Part shown: piece by piece, positions 34,391 to 44,337 of the stretch | Layout: every line of letters begins with the position of its first letter | How positions within the stretch are numbered: the stretch's first letter is position 1 | Origin: Anaerococcus hydrogenalis DSM 7454 | GTDB taxonomy: Bacteria > Bacillota > Clostridia > Tissierellales > Peptoniphilaceae | Direction: 5' to 3' | Length of the DNA stretch: 64,000 bases | Assembly: GCF_000173355.1 (NCBI RefSeq) | Contig: NZ_ABXA01000003.1 | Span: forward strand, 1-64,000 | Translations under genes and position numbers: made by a program | The notes under the pieces: generated by a model | Told to the model about the DNA's origin: nothing | Seen by the model: only the letters and a program-made list of their open reading frames with translations | Databases searched by the model: none

Positions 34391-34987
34391 TTACATGACT
34401 GGATTGATATATCCAAGTTCCATAGCCTTATTATAGGCTTCAACAATATTTTTAGCCCTTAATTTATCGTATATATTTGCTATATGGTTATAAAGGGTTC
34501 TCTCGCTAATAAAAAGCTTAGCCGCAATATCTTTTTTGCTTGACCCCTTTATTAATTCTTCAAGTACTTCTATCTCTCGTTTAGTCAGTGGATCAGCAAT
34601 GTACTTATCTATTTTCTTGAATTTTCCTTTATATACATTTTTTATTCTTTCTAAAAGTTCTTCAATTTCTATAGACTTATTAATAAAATCCTTTACTCCT
34701 AAGTCAAAAGCCATATCCTTGTAATTATCTAAATCATAGGAGGTTAAGACTATTATCTTTTGTTTTGGATTATCATTTACCAAGTCTTTAATTAAATCAA
34801 GACCTGTCTTATCATCTTTTAAATTTATGTCAATTAAGAAAATATCATAAGCTTCTTCTTTTATCATTTTTAAAAACTTTTGAGCATCAGATACATAAGA
34901 ACATGAGATATAATCTGCTTGCTCTTCTAAAAGCATCTTTATAGACTGACCAAAAATTTTATGGTCATCAAGCAAAATAATTTTCAT
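34391..34987 (-). CDS. NarL/LuxR-family response regulator
   Basis: 198 residues. The receiver domain has D7/D8, phospho-acceptor D53 (IFLIDINLKDD) and a lysine near NKSIE. The C-terminal LuxR helix-turn-helix is clear (LTKREIEVLEELIKGSSKKD, then FISERTLYNHIANIYDKL). It overlaps its kinase gene by 20 bp. Its likely targets are the two ABC operons carrying TTTAC-N4-GTAAA sites, including its own. Confidence 0.92.
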   Translation of the reverse strand: MKIILLDDHKIFGQSIKMLLEEQADYISCSYVSDAQKFLKMIKEEAYDIFLIDINLKDDKTGLDLIKDLVNDNPKQKIIVLTSYDLDNYKDMAFDLGVKDFINKSIEIEELLERIKNVYKGKFKKIDKYIADPLTKREIEVLEELIKGSSKKDIAAKLFISERTLYNHIANIYDKLRAKNIVEAYNKAMELGYINPVM

Positions 34988-36125
34988 TTCTATCCACCTC
35001 CAAGGAAACTTTAGTTGAAAGTATTCCCTTGTTTAATCCGTAAGAAATATTTCCTGAATTTGAATCTATTAAAAGATTAAGAAGCAATACTCCTCTTTTT
35101 GATTCCTTAATTTTATTAAAATCATCTAAGCTTGCTCCATCACTATCCATTTCTATAACTATAAGACTTTCCTTCCTATATAATTTATAGTTTAAATAAG
35201 ACGCATCTGAGTGCTTATAAACATTATTTATAAGTTCTTTTGATATTATTGAAATCAACCTAATTAATCTTTTATCTTCTGTTAGATCACTATCTATATA
35301 TTTGGTAACTTCAATATTTTTATCTGGATATAGTGAACTTACATTATCAAATATAGCTAAGAGCGATGTTTCCAAATTTGCTTTTTCAAATAAAGAAGAT
35401 TGATAGAATTTCATTATATTTCGTGCTTTTTTCTCAAGTTCCCTTAGAATGTTTTTAGTATATTCTATATCAGGATTTTTTGAAGACAGATAATTTTTAC
35501 TTGCAAATATGTCTTGGATAATATCATCATGGATAATTCTTGCAAATTCATCTCTTTCGCTCGCCATATAATCTGACAGGTAATAGAGTTTGAAAGTTTT
35601 ATCATATGCTAATTCTTTTTCCTTTAAAAATAGAATAAATAAGAACTCTGTAATAAGGAAAATTATCTGGATAAATATATTTATCATTACCGTTCCTATA
35701 TCAAATAAATAAATCACTGCAAAAATAAAAAATACAAGTCCAATAGTAAATATTTGTGTAGATTTTCTAGATATTGGCAAGATGTTTATATATTTTATAT
35801 TCTCCAATACCAGGTATTTTTTTATAAATAGGCTTGTCGAAATTATGCTTATAAGGGCGAATAGAAACTTATAAGGTAAAGCATTTATTAAAATCAAGCT
35901 TAGTGGCAAAAGTGATGTGAGTATAGCTAAAATAGAAAATTTTCCTGATATCTTTTTATTTGAAATTTCTGTGTATATAAGTCCATATAAAGTAAAAAAT
36001 AAAATAAGTGAAACTGCATTTAAAATCGGGCCCTCTTTTATTAACATATTGTTTTTAAAAAGAAGACCCCAAAATAAAATTATCATTAAATGGCTGATTA
36101 AAATTTTTTCTAATTTCTTATACAT
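34968..36125 (-). CDS. Sensor histidine kinase, HisKA_3 (NarX/LiaS-like)
   Basis: 385 residues. About five or six membrane helices fill residues 8-165 with no large extracellular loop, so the signal is probably sensed within the membrane. The HisKA_3 H-box is ERDEFARIIHDDIIQDIF with phospho-acceptor H199. The C-terminal HATPase_c part is short (ISKELINNVYKHSD as N-box; the G-box, ESKRGVLLLNLLIDSN, is atypical and lacks the usual GxGLxG). It is cotranscribed with the ABC genes upstream and its regulator downstream. Confidence 0.88.
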   Translation of the reverse strand: MYKKLEKILISHLMIILFWGLLFKNNMLIKEGPILNAVSLILFFTLYGLIYTEISNKKISGKFSILAILTSLLPLSLILINALPYKFLFALISIISTSLFIKKYLVLENIKYINILPISRKSTQIFTIGLVFFIFAVIYLFDIGTVMINIFIQIIFLITEFLFILFLKEKELAYDKTFKLYYLSDYMASERDEFARIIHDDIIQDIFASKNYLSSKNPDIEYTKNILRELEKKARNIMKFYQSSLFEKANLETSLLAIFDNVSSLYPDKNIEVTKYIDSDLTEDKRLIRLISIISKELINNVYKHSDASYLNYKLYRKESLIVIEMDSDGASLDDFNKIKESKRGVLLLNLLIDSNSGNISYGLNKGILSTKVSLEVDRNENYFA

Positions 36126-36127
36126 AT

Positions 36128-36766
36128 CTAATAGTAGCTAACTACAATCCTTTCTTTATTAGTATTTATACCCAAAATTATAATTACTGATCCTAAAATC
36201 AAAAGCTTAGTTATCAAGTAGCCAGGCAAGGAATTTGTAAAATTATATACTAGGTAAGAACTTATCAAGACTACTAAGGATAGTCCTATCAAACGAATTT
36301 GGAGAGAATTTACTTTATTCATGTTTCTAGTATTAAGAATTACAAAAACTATTATTAGAGTGTAAAGAAAACTTGATGTAATTAAGTTTATACCAATGGT
36401 TAAGCTTAGATCAAGTTTAACTAGGTTTAATATAAAGCTTGGAAGGACTATAATTAATGTCGCTAAATAGATACTAAACAAATATTTAATTAGAATTTCT
36501 TTAATAGAAAGTCCATTTGCAAGTAAAAATTCAAGCTTTTTACTAATCTTATCTGATACCAAGGTATTTTTAGCGATTTCTACTCCAAACATTACAAAAA
36601 GTATTAAAATCCCATCAATTTTAACTATATTCATGACCTTATTTATTTCTTGACTTCCTACATCAGCAAAAAACAAAGCCATAAAGGAGCAGATTAGTGC
36701 CATAAGAGACATTAATAAGGCATTTTTGTCTAAAAGTTTTCTTAAATCGTTAATGACTAACTTCAT
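36128..36766 (-). CDS. ABC transporter permease subunit (second membrane protein)
   Basis: About 212 residues with six predicted membrane helices. Conserved feature: SKKLEFLLANGLSIKEILIK, paralogous to NKRIEFILASGINIKDVIKA in the preceding gene. The start at 36766 overlaps the preceding stop (ATGA), with AAGGG 8 nt upstream. With that paralogue it likely forms the membrane channel for the operon's ATPase. The substrate is unknown. Confidence 0.8.
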   Translation of the reverse strand: MKLVINDLRKLLDKNALLMSLMALICSFMALFFADVGSQEINKVMNIVKIDGILILFVMFGVEIAKNTLVSDKISKKLEFLLANGLSIKEILIKYLFSIYLATLIIVLPSFILNLVKLDLSLTIGINLITSSFLYTLIIVFVILNTRNMNKVNSLQIRLIGLSLVVLISSYLVYNFTNSLPGYLITKLLILGSVIIILGINTNKERIVVSYY

Positions 36767-37476
36767 GACCATGACCCTTCTTTATTAATTACAGATTCAT
36801 TATTCATTTTAGACAAATCTTTCATAGAAAATATTGCAAATATTAATCCTAATCCTATATTTATTCCTAGAATGATATAAATAAGGTTTAAATTATATCT
36901 TTCTATCAATAAGAGAATCTTCTCTGAAAATGTGCCTATCATGTAAATTAGAATTGTAGTTCCAAAGAAAACTATATTTTTGAAAAACTTAAAGTTTTTT
37001 TGGGATAAAGATATAAGGTTAAAAAATAGGATTTCAAAATATGTCATTCCTATCATTGTAACAAATATGCCTACAATCCACTTAAATTCAATCTTATAGT
37101 CATAGAGGACATAAGATAGGAAAAATAATAAAAATGGAATTATAGAAGATAGTCTCCACATTTCTATTGCATAGGCTTTAATCACATCTTTTATATTAAT
37201 TCCTGATGCTAGGATAAATTCAATACGTTTATTTAGTTTATCCTTGACTGTTAAATTTACAACCATAGAATTAGACATAATCAGTGAAATGCCAAGCATT
37301 AGCACGTATAGCATCAATACAATATAATCATTTCCTCTTGAATTAAACATCCCCTTATATAGTAAAAAAATAAAGCCAAGGGAAATCAAGGTAAATAATA
37401 ATAAATTCAAAATAAAATCTTTATCTTTAGTTAAATAATAGCGACAAGCCCTATTAATATTCATCTTATCATTCAT
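36763..37476 (-). CDS. ABC transporter permease subunit (first membrane protein)
   Basis: 237 residues with six predicted membrane helices; shares the LEF-type coupling segment (NKRIEFILASGINIKDVIKA) with its neighbour. The start overlaps the ATPase stop (AAAATGA). The operon order ATPase-permease-permease-kinase-regulator is typical of self-regulated exporters for antimicrobial compounds, but nothing specifies the ligand. Confidence 0.8.
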   Translation of the reverse strand: MNDKMNINRACRYYLTKDKDFILNLLLFTLISLGFIFLLYKGMFNSRGNDYIVLMLYVLMLGISLIMSNSMVVNLTVKDKLNKRIEFILASGINIKDVIKAYAIEMWRLSSIIPFLLFFLSYVLYDYKIEFKWIVGIFVTMIGMTYFEILFFNLISLSQKNFKFFKNIVFFGTTILIYMIGTFSEKILLLIERYNLNLIYIILGINIGLGLIFAIFSMKDLSKMNNESVINKEGSWS

Positions 37477-38135
37477 TTTGTACCTTCCTCTATAAATAAA
37501 TCTTCTAAGCTCTCTCCCTTAATTTCTCCTATATTTTTCGTAAAAAGTAAGACTCCTGATTTTATCATAGATACTTTATCGGCTACTTTTTCAATTTCAG
37601 AAAGATCATGACTTGTAATTACTATTGTTTTACCCTCATCTTTTAGAAGCTTAATAAGCTTTCTTATCTCGACCCTTGATATTGGATCTACTCCACTTGT
37701 TACTTCATCTAAAAATATTATCTCCCTATTCATCATTACAATAATTAACAAAGATAATTTTCTCTTCATACCCTTAGAATATGTCGAAACATTTCTACCA
37801 AGATCATTTGTAATTTCTAACAAGTCAGAATATTTTTGATAATTATCTAGACCATATCCAAAATACAAACCGTATAATTTAATATTTTCAAGTCCAGTCT
37901 TATCTTCATACAAGTAGTCATTTTCAAGTAACATCGCATGATTTCCCTTAATCTTAACTTCGCCACCATCTTCTTCATAAAGACCAGTAAGTATCCTAAG
38001 CAAAGAAGTCTTGCCGGAACCATTTGGTCCAACTATTGCATGGACCGTATTTGCTTCAATCTCTAAGGAAAAATTATTAAAAAGCTTCTTGTTTTTAAAA
38101 TTTTTACTCATGTTTTTTACTTCGATTACATTCAT
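37473..38135 (-). CDS. ABC transporter ATP-binding protein
   Basis: 220 residues from ATG 38135 (AGGAGG 8 nt upstream). Walker A GPNGSGKTS, signature TYSKGMKRKLSLL, Walker B IIFLDEVTSGVDP and switch TSHD. First gene of the five-gene operon under the TTTAC-N4-GTAAA element. The signature variant SKGMK is shared with the ATPase at 33124-34032. Confidence 0.9.
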   Translation of the reverse strand: MNVIEVKNMSKNFKNKKLFNNFSLEIEANTVHAIVGPNGSGKTSLLRILTGLYEEDGGEVKIKGNHAMLLENDYLYEDKTGLENIKLYGLYFGYGLDNYQKYSDLLEITNDLGRNVSTYSKGMKRKLSLLIIVMMNREIIFLDEVTSGVDPISRVEIRKLIKLLKDEGKTIVITSHDLSEIEKVADKVSMIKSGVLLFTKNIGEIKGESLEDLFIEEGTK

Positions 38136-38199
38136 ATATAAACCTCCTATCAATAATTCTAATTTTCTTATATTTATATTTTAAAGAATCTTAGACTTA

Positions 38200-38222
38200 T
38201 TTACATGAGTAAATACTGCAAA
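38200..38222 (-). promoter_or_regulatory. Putative LuxR-regulator operator upstream of the ABC/TCS operon
   Basis: TTTAC-N4-GTAAA at 38200-38213 plus adjoining TACTGCAAA, nearly identical to 34307-34329. It lies about 65 bp upstream of the first gene; TAAAAT about 16 bp downstream of it is a possible -10. Confidence 0.65.
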
Positions 38223-38238
38223 TTTAACAAAGAATAAA

Positions 38239-38256
38239 GGCAGTCCGAAGACTGCC
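38239..38256 (-). terminator. Very stable UUCG-loop hairpin
   Basis: GGCAGTC pairs perfectly with GACTGCC; on the minus strand the loop is the C(UUCG)G tetraloop, followed by TTTATTCTTT. It would stop transcription from the IS relic before the ABC operon. Confidence 0.75.
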
Positions 38257-38429
38257 GATATTTATCTATCTGCACCTTTGTTATGTCTTTCCTATTTGAC
38301 TTAGCTTTGTCATCTGTCTTAATTCTTTCTATTTGCCATAATATAGACTTTTTATTTTTATCTTGACTTTTTGCTTTTAAGAGCTTAGAAGACAAATACG
38401 AACATTCTTATGTTCCTTCCCATTGTTAT

Positions 38430-38950
38430 CAACGCTTGTTTTATGTAACTTTTCTTAGTTACCTATTGAAGTTTTCCATTGCATTTGTTGTATATATTAG
38501 TTTTCATACTCCTTCTGGATATTTAAAATATTTGGATAATTCTGCCCAGTTGTTTTTCCAAGAGTTTACACACATTGGGTAATTTTTACCCCATTTTTCT
38601 TCAAAGATTCCTAGATTTGTTAAGTCTAAGTCTTCTGTTGGTGGCTTGTATACTGATTTAAGGTATTTCATTAATTCTTTTATATCTCTGTATGACACAT
38701 ATTTAGTTGAGTTTCTTATTTGATGGATTATGTATTTTTGTATTTCTGCTTTTGGATATACTGCTTCTATTGCTTGGTTAAATCCTGGTAGATTGTCTGT
38801 TGAGAAAATTAATACATCTTCTAACCCTCTTTCTTTTAGTCCATTTAATACTAAAATCCAATATTTGCTTAATCTATTTTCTCCTACCCGTGGTATTACT
38901 AGATTTTTCTTTTCATTAACATTATAATTTTCTATTTCATTTAATACATA
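38430..38950 (-). pseudogene. IS256-family transposase relic, central/C-terminal part
   Basis: The minus strand encodes GENRLSKYWILVLNGLKERG, VLIFSTDNLPGFNQAIEAVY, HQIRNSTKYVSYRDIKELMK and NNWAELSKYFKYPEGV, all IS256 DDE-domain blocks. In-frame stops interrupt it after PEGV and within NR*LRKVT*NK. The N-terminal third is missing. It is oriented opposite to the IS256 fragment at 31873-32076. A weak frame continuing to about 38201 (KLLKAKSQDKNKKSILWQIE) is not recognisably part of it. Confidence 0.82.
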
Positions 38951-38960
38951 TTTTTTCCAG

Positions 38961-39080
38961 TGTTATATAAAGTTTTGATACTCTAAAACCAAGCTTTTCT
39001 ATAAAATATTCCTGTATATCTTTGTATATTTCATACTTTGAAATTAAATTTCCAATTGTTCTTCTTATCAAAATTCCAGC
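38961..39080 (-). pseudogene. Relic resembling a mobile C-terminal domain of clostridial proteins
   Basis: Minus-strand frame YKDIQEYFIEKLGFRVSKLY resembles the pattern TYxEIxxYVLEKFGxKVSxLYIxQxK. I recall this as a C-terminal extension of RlmD-type methyltransferases and other clostridial proteins. A second decayed copy lies at 41041-41280. Only about 40 codons are readable. Confidence 0.4.
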
Positions 39081-39218
39081 TTAATATGATTATTGAAATC
39101 TAGTGTGGATAATATTTCAGTAATGATTATTGCAAAGGATTATTCATTAATACTCATTTTAATTATAATTATTTATTAAATTATTCTAATCTTTTCATAA
39201 GTTGTGATAGCTTTGATT

Positions 39219-40854
39219 CTAAACTCTTATTTTTTCTTTTAATACTTCATTTTCTCTCTTAAGCTCCTCATTTACCTTACTAGCAGAATTTTTTCGCCAA
39301 TTTAATATTTCAAGAACTGTTTCATATAATTTAGGATTATTAATAATAACTATCTCTAGCTTATCTTTAACTCTAGTTAAAGCTTCAAAATAACAGTTTC
39401 TTTCAATGTATGGATAATGGCTATAATCATCACTTTTATTATAATTCGAATTCAATAAAGCGGTGATGTCGTCATAAACTATATATTCATCAAATATTAC
39501 AATTACATTATTATATTCCTTACCAACAACATCATGAGTGTTTTTTTGAAAAAGACAAAAAATTATCCCTTTGTTTTTTACCAGTAGTTTTAGTACGATA
39601 CTCTGTTAGTTCTATTGGAATAAATTTATTACACTTATTCATATGATGAATATAATTTGATGCTGTTTCTTTATTATCAAAATATTTAACTGATACTTTA
39701 TTAAAATTAGAAGGCTGACTTTTTTTATTTTTAGGATTTAATAATTTCTTGATAAACCATGACATTTCATTATTTTGACGTATTTTTTCTCCTAATCTAT
39801 GCTTTTTTACCCTACTGTTATTTATTAGTTTTTCTTCAATATCTATTAAGACTTCTTTATGATGTAATGTTTGAACTTTATCTACACTATAGACAACCAA
39901 CTCATTATTCAACTTTATTAATTTCTCATAATTCTCCTCTCTAATTCTTTGAAACTCATCAAATAGAACTACATCATATTTCTTGAGTTTAGAAATATCA
40001 TTATTTATAGATTTTATTTCTACAATATCAAATTTATGAATACTACTTAATTCACTATAATTCTCTAATTTCCCACAAAATACTAAAATCACATCCTTTT
40101 TCATTTTCATACACTTTGTTGCTAAATCAAAAATTACCAATGATTTTCCAGTTCCAGCTCCACCTAATACACAATGATATTTATTGTCAAATTTTAAAAT
40201 ATTTTTGACTATTAACTGCTGTTTATCATTTAAATAATAAGATTTTCTTGTAAACTTTTCAGGTTCACTATAAGGAGATATTATTAAATCTGAAGGAACT
40301 AATTTTTCAAGCAAATTAATATTGCTATAATCTTCAGATATATCTCTTATCAGATTAGAAAAATTAGATTCTTTCAGTATATAATCATCATTACTATCAC
40401 TATCTTTATTCAAATATAATTTATATAGTTTCTCATCGCTCAAAACATATGCATAATTATATACTTTTTCTGTACAATTTAGTAGAATATGATTTTGACG
40501 CTTTAAATCATATTCTAATTGTTTTTTTCCACCTTTCTGATATTTATACTTTAATTCTATATTTAATGTTTTTCCAGCTGTAAATCTTATTAAATCAAAT
40601 TCTTGGTTGATGGATTTACTATTCTTATATCCATAATAAAATCCATTTTTTTGTGCGTCAGTTAATTCATTACCTATTTTCTCATACAACGATTTAAAAG
40701 TTTCCAGTTCTCTATTTTTTATTTGTATTTTTGAAATATCACGAATTTCATCATCAAGTGTTCCCAAAAAATTTTTCATAATATTCTCTCTTTGATATAT
40801 ACTTGGATTATTTATCATTTGATATAATGATTCTAAATTAATACTTCTACTCAT
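39219..40854 (-). CDS. DUF2075/UvrD-like helicase with nuclease-like N-terminus (frameshifted)
   Basis: The first frame (39532-40854, 440 residues) has D87...E100-x-K102 (NIELKYKYQK), which fits a PD-(D/E)XK nuclease core. A superfamily-1 helicase domain follows, with Walker A GGAGTGKS (231-238) and Walker B DVVLFDE (294-300). It runs out at KKHS*. A one-base change in the seven-T run at 39541-39547 continues into NTHDVVGKEYNNVIVIFDEY, and then the frame ending at 39219 (YFEALTRVKDKLEIVIINNP), the UvrD_C motifs. The whole protein would be about 545 residues. It is flanked by transposase relics and may be an accessory defence gene; that function is a guess. Confidence 0.75.
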
Positions 40855-41040
40855 TTTCTACCTTCCAATTTATTATATTATTTTGAAGTTGTATTATGCA
40901 CTTCAAATATTTTATCTACATTAATATAATCAAACTAACTAATTTATACTTTATATTATTAATTAATTTATTGATAATTCCATCGTAATAGATATAATAA
41001 TATTTATCTATAACAAGTAAAAATTGAATTCAGTTTATAT

Positions 41041-41280
41041 CATTTTCTAGTTTCAAATCGTCCCAAGCCAATTAAAGCGTCTTAAATAGTCTTTACTTTC
41101 TCCTATGGAGATAGAGGCTACTGCCTTTTCATCTTTATAGATTGCATTATAATTTTATATTTACTTGGCTATGTAAATATTTGAAACTTTAAAACCTAAT
41201 CTATCCAATGAACATTCTTGTTATTCTTTTTAGGTCTGATCATTTAAAACTTCTATTTTCTGTAATTCATTTTCGCTTAT
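41041..41280 (-). pseudogene. Decayed C-terminal extension downstream of rlmD
   Basis: Beyond the rlmD stop the minus strand reads SLDRLGFKVSNIYIAK, then YKDEKAVASISIGESKDYL, with several stops. It resembles the C-terminal extension carried by many clostridial RlmD proteins and the relic at 38961-39080. The remaining ~190 bp up to the helicase gene (40855-41040) shows nothing recognisable. Confidence 0.4.
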
Positions 41281-42546
41281 TTATAACTCTACTTTGTGCT
41301 CTGCATATAGTTTTGATAATATAACCACACTCTCCACATGCATAGTCTGAGAAAACATATCGCATCCCTTTATTTTTTCTAATTTATATCCTTGATTTTG
41401 AAACCTATTTATGTCCCTAGCTAGTGTTTGTGGATTACAGGATATGTAGACAATTTTTTTAATTTTTGTTTTTGCTATAGTTTTTATTATTTCTTTATCA
41501 AGACCAGCTCTTGGCGGGTCTAGAACTATGGCGTCTATTTTTCTTTTTTATAAATTTATGATCTATATAGTTTGCATTTTTAGCTATAAATTTATAATCT
41601 GTTAATCTGTTTAATTCAGCGTTTTCTTTCGCATCTTTTATAGCATTTTTATTTATTTCTATTCCTACTACATGATTACCATTTATGGCAATTGAGCTTG
41701 TTGCTGATCCACAAAATAAGTCTAGGACTTTTTGATTTTGACCTAAAAATTCTTTGGCAGTTTTGTATAATTTCTCTGTCATATAGTCATTTACTTGGTA
41801 AAAATCATTCATAGATATTTTGAATTTTTTTCCAAAAAGATTATAAATTAAATAGTCTTTGCCCGAAATATTTACTTTTTCTTTTTATTTATTAGGTTAA
41901 TATTAAAAGATGAATTTTTATATTGCTTTTTTATATACGGAATTATTTTATCGTCTTTTATTTTTATATTTAAAAGAATTTCTTCATCGTTTGCTCTAAT
42001 TGTTATTTCTTCTAGGCTATTTGGATATTTTTTTGAAATTTCTTTTGTTATGGTTTCAATTTGTCCTAAATTATCTCTAATTAAATCTTTTGCCAATAGA
42101 CAATCTTTTATTTCTACAAGGTCATTTGAATATTTTTTATTATAGGCAAGTTTTCCATCTTTTGTAATTTGTAGTCTTATTTTATTTCTATAGGAAAATT
42201 CTTTACTTTGAAGAACTTCTATATCCTCTAATTCTATTTTTGCAGATTTAAGTAGAGCATTTTTTATTAGGTTTTCTTTTAATTTTATTTGACTTTTATA
42301 ATTTATATCCATAATAGAACAACCACCACATTCATAATAATATGGACATGGTGGTTGTTTATAATGACAGCTTTGTTTTTTGTTTTATTTTTTTGCTTCT
42401 ATAAAATTTTTCTTTTCATTTGTTATTTCTATATCACAAATTTCGCCGAAACTAGCATTTTCTATAAAATAAACTTTAGAATCGGCTTTTCCAACTCCCC
42501 TGCCATCTTGTAGGATATCAACTATTTTGATATCTTTTATTCGCAT
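41281..42546 (-). CDS. rlmD: 23S rRNA (uracil-1939-C5)-methyltransferase RlmD (several frameshifts)
   Basis: Read across frames, the locus gives an N-terminal TRAM-like domain from ATG 42546 (MRIKDIKIVDILQDGRGVGK). The iron-sulfur cysteines CPYYYECGGC follow, then FSYRNKIRLQITKDGKLAYN, the SAM-binding VLDLFCGSATSSIAI, and the catalytic region DPPRAGLDKE with ISCNPQTLARD, ending LYAEHKVEL at TAA 41281. The frame breaks at A-runs near 42370-42395, 41875-41885 and 41540-41550. It adds the C5 methyl group to U1939 of 23S rRNA. Its start overlaps the pyk stop (TAATG). The gene is probably intact in the organism. Confidence 0.85.
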
Positions 42547-44318
42547 TATAGTACCTTTGCTTCTCCCTTGTAGATTATTCCTCCAAGTGGATCAATTGTT
42601 ACTACATCTCCATCTTTTAATGAACTTGTTGCATCTTTTACACCTAAGATTGCAGGTATTCCAAAGTGGATTGATACTACTGCTGTATGACTTGTTAATC
42701 CTCCGTTTTCAGCTATTACTCCAGAAGATCTTTCCATAAATTCATTGATATCTTTGTCTGTGTATTTTGCAACAATTATATCTCCATCTTCAAATTTTCC
42801 TTCAAGTTCTTCTTTTGTAGATCCAACTACAACTTTTGCTGATACAGATTTATTTCCTACACCAGTACCATTTGCAATTATATCTCCTATCACATGAACT
42901 TTGATAAGGTTAGATGTTCCTGATACTCCTAGTGGAATTCCAGCTGTTAGTACAGTGATATCTCCTTCTTGTACATAGTTTTCTTTTAAAGCACCAACTA
43001 TAGCTCTTTCGATTAGTTCGTCTGTTTCGTGTGCTTTTTCAACTATTACTGGATATACACCCCATGAAACTGAAAGTCTTCTTGCAACTTTTTCATCAAT
43101 TGTACATGCTATAATGTTTGTTTTTGGTCTAAATTTAGAAACTGCTTTTGCTGTATTTCCTGATGCTGTACAGGTAATAATTGCTTTTGCATTTAATTGA
43201 CTAGCTATTGTACATGTTGATTTTGAAATAGCATTTGTTGTTGTAATTTTTCTATCAATTTCTGCTTGGTAGATATTTTCTTCGAAGTCATCAGAAAGTT
43301 CTGTTGTTATACAGATATCTCTCATTGTTTTTACAGCTTCTACTGGATATTTTCCTGCTGCTGTTTCTCCTGAAAGCATAACACAGTCTGTTCCATCTAT
43401 AATTGCATTTGCTACGTCAGTTGTTTCTGCCCTTGTTGGTCTTGGGTTTCTTTGCATTGAATCAAGCATTTGTGTAGCAGTAATTACTGGTTTTGCAGCC
43501 TTATTACATTTTCTTATTACTTCTTTTTGTACTAATGGAATTAGCTCTGTTCTAATTTCTACACCAAGGTCTCCTCTAGCAACCATGATTCCATCACTTG
43601 CTTCTATAATTTCATCAATATTATCAACACCTTCTTGTGATTCTATTTTTGATAAAATTAAAATATCTTCTCCACCGTGATCTTCTAGTACTTTTCTTAT
43701 ATCATAAATATCTTCTTTTTTTCTTATAAATGATGCTGCAATCATATCGATACCGTTTTCGATACCAAATTTTATATCATCAACATCTTTTGGAGTAATT
43801 GCTGGAAGATTTGTAACTCTGCCTGGAAGATTTACTCCCTTGTTATTTGAAATTACACCATTATTTTGAACTCTACATACAATATCTGTACCGTCTTTTA
43901 TTTCCATAACTTCAAGTTGGATTAAACCATCATCTACAGAAATAATTGATCCCTTTTCAACATCATTTGGAAGTCCTGAGTAAGAAACTGAAACTATATC
44001 CTTATTACCAATTATATCTCTTGTTGTGATTGTAAAAATATCATCTGGTTTTAAAAAATATTCTTTTTCTTCAAATCTACCAATTCTAATTTCTGGTCCT
44101 TTTGTATCAAGCATTAGTCCCAATGGTACATTTAATTTTCTTCTTAGTTTTTTAATTGTTTTGATTTTTTCAAGATGTTCTTCATGAGATCCATGAGAGA
44201 AGTTTAATCTTGCTACGTTCATTCCGTTTTTTACTAATTGTTCCAAAACTTCTGGTGATTCTGAAGCTGGACCTATTGTACATACAATTTTTGTTTTCTT
44301 TAAAATATCTGGTTTCAT
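42546..44318 (-). CDS. pyk: Pyruvate kinase with C-terminal PEP-utilizer domain
   Basis: 590 residues; converts phosphoenolpyruvate and ADP to pyruvate and ATP, the last step of glycolysis. N-terminal KTKIVCTIGPAS, substrate loop GMNVARLNFSHG, MLDTKGPEIR, active-site lysine in ILSKIES, and MVARGDLGVEI. The alpha/beta domain is followed by an extra ~100-residue PEP-utilizer-like mobile domain (GGLTSHTAVVSIHFGIPAIL), as in Bacillus-type enzymes, giving the greater length than the usual 470. It lies 20 bp downstream of pfkA in one glycolytic unit. Confidence 0.95.
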   Translation of the reverse strand: MKPDILKKTKIVCTIGPASESPEVLEQLVKNGMNVARLNFSHGSHEEHLEKIKTIKKLRRKLNVPLGLMLDTKGPEIRIGRFEEKEYFLKPDDIFTITTRDIIGNKDIVSVSYSGLPNDVEKGSIISVDDGLIQLEVMEIKDGTDIVCRVQNNGVISNNKGVNLPGRVTNLPAITPKDVDDIKFGIENGIDMIAASFIRKKEDIYDIRKVLEDHGGEDILILSKIESQEGVDNIDEIIEASDGIMVARGDLGVEIRTELIPLVQKEVIRKCNKAAKPVITATQMLDSMQRNPRPTRAETTDVANAIIDGTDCVMLSGETAAGKYPVEAVKTMRDICITTELSDDFEENIYQAEIDRKITTTNAISKSTCTIASQLNAKAIITCTASGNTAKAVSKFRPKTNIIACTIDEKVARRLSVSWGVYPVIVEKAHETDELIERAIVGALKENYVQEGDITVLTAGIPLGVSGTSNLIKVHVIGDIIANGTGVGNKSVSAKVVVGSTKEELEGKFEDGDIIVAKYTDKDINEFMERSSGVIAENGGLTSHTAVVSIHFGIPAILGVKDATSSLKDGDVVTIDPLGGIIYKGEAKVL

Positions 44319-44337
44319 AATAATCCTCCACTTATTT

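Noticed and set aside
38201-38395. 64-codon minus-strand frame (KLLKAKSQDKNKKS...)
   Set aside because: It overlaps the UUCG-loop hairpin and the promoter element, has no ribosome-binding site, and lies downstream of the broken IS256 relic; no family recognised.
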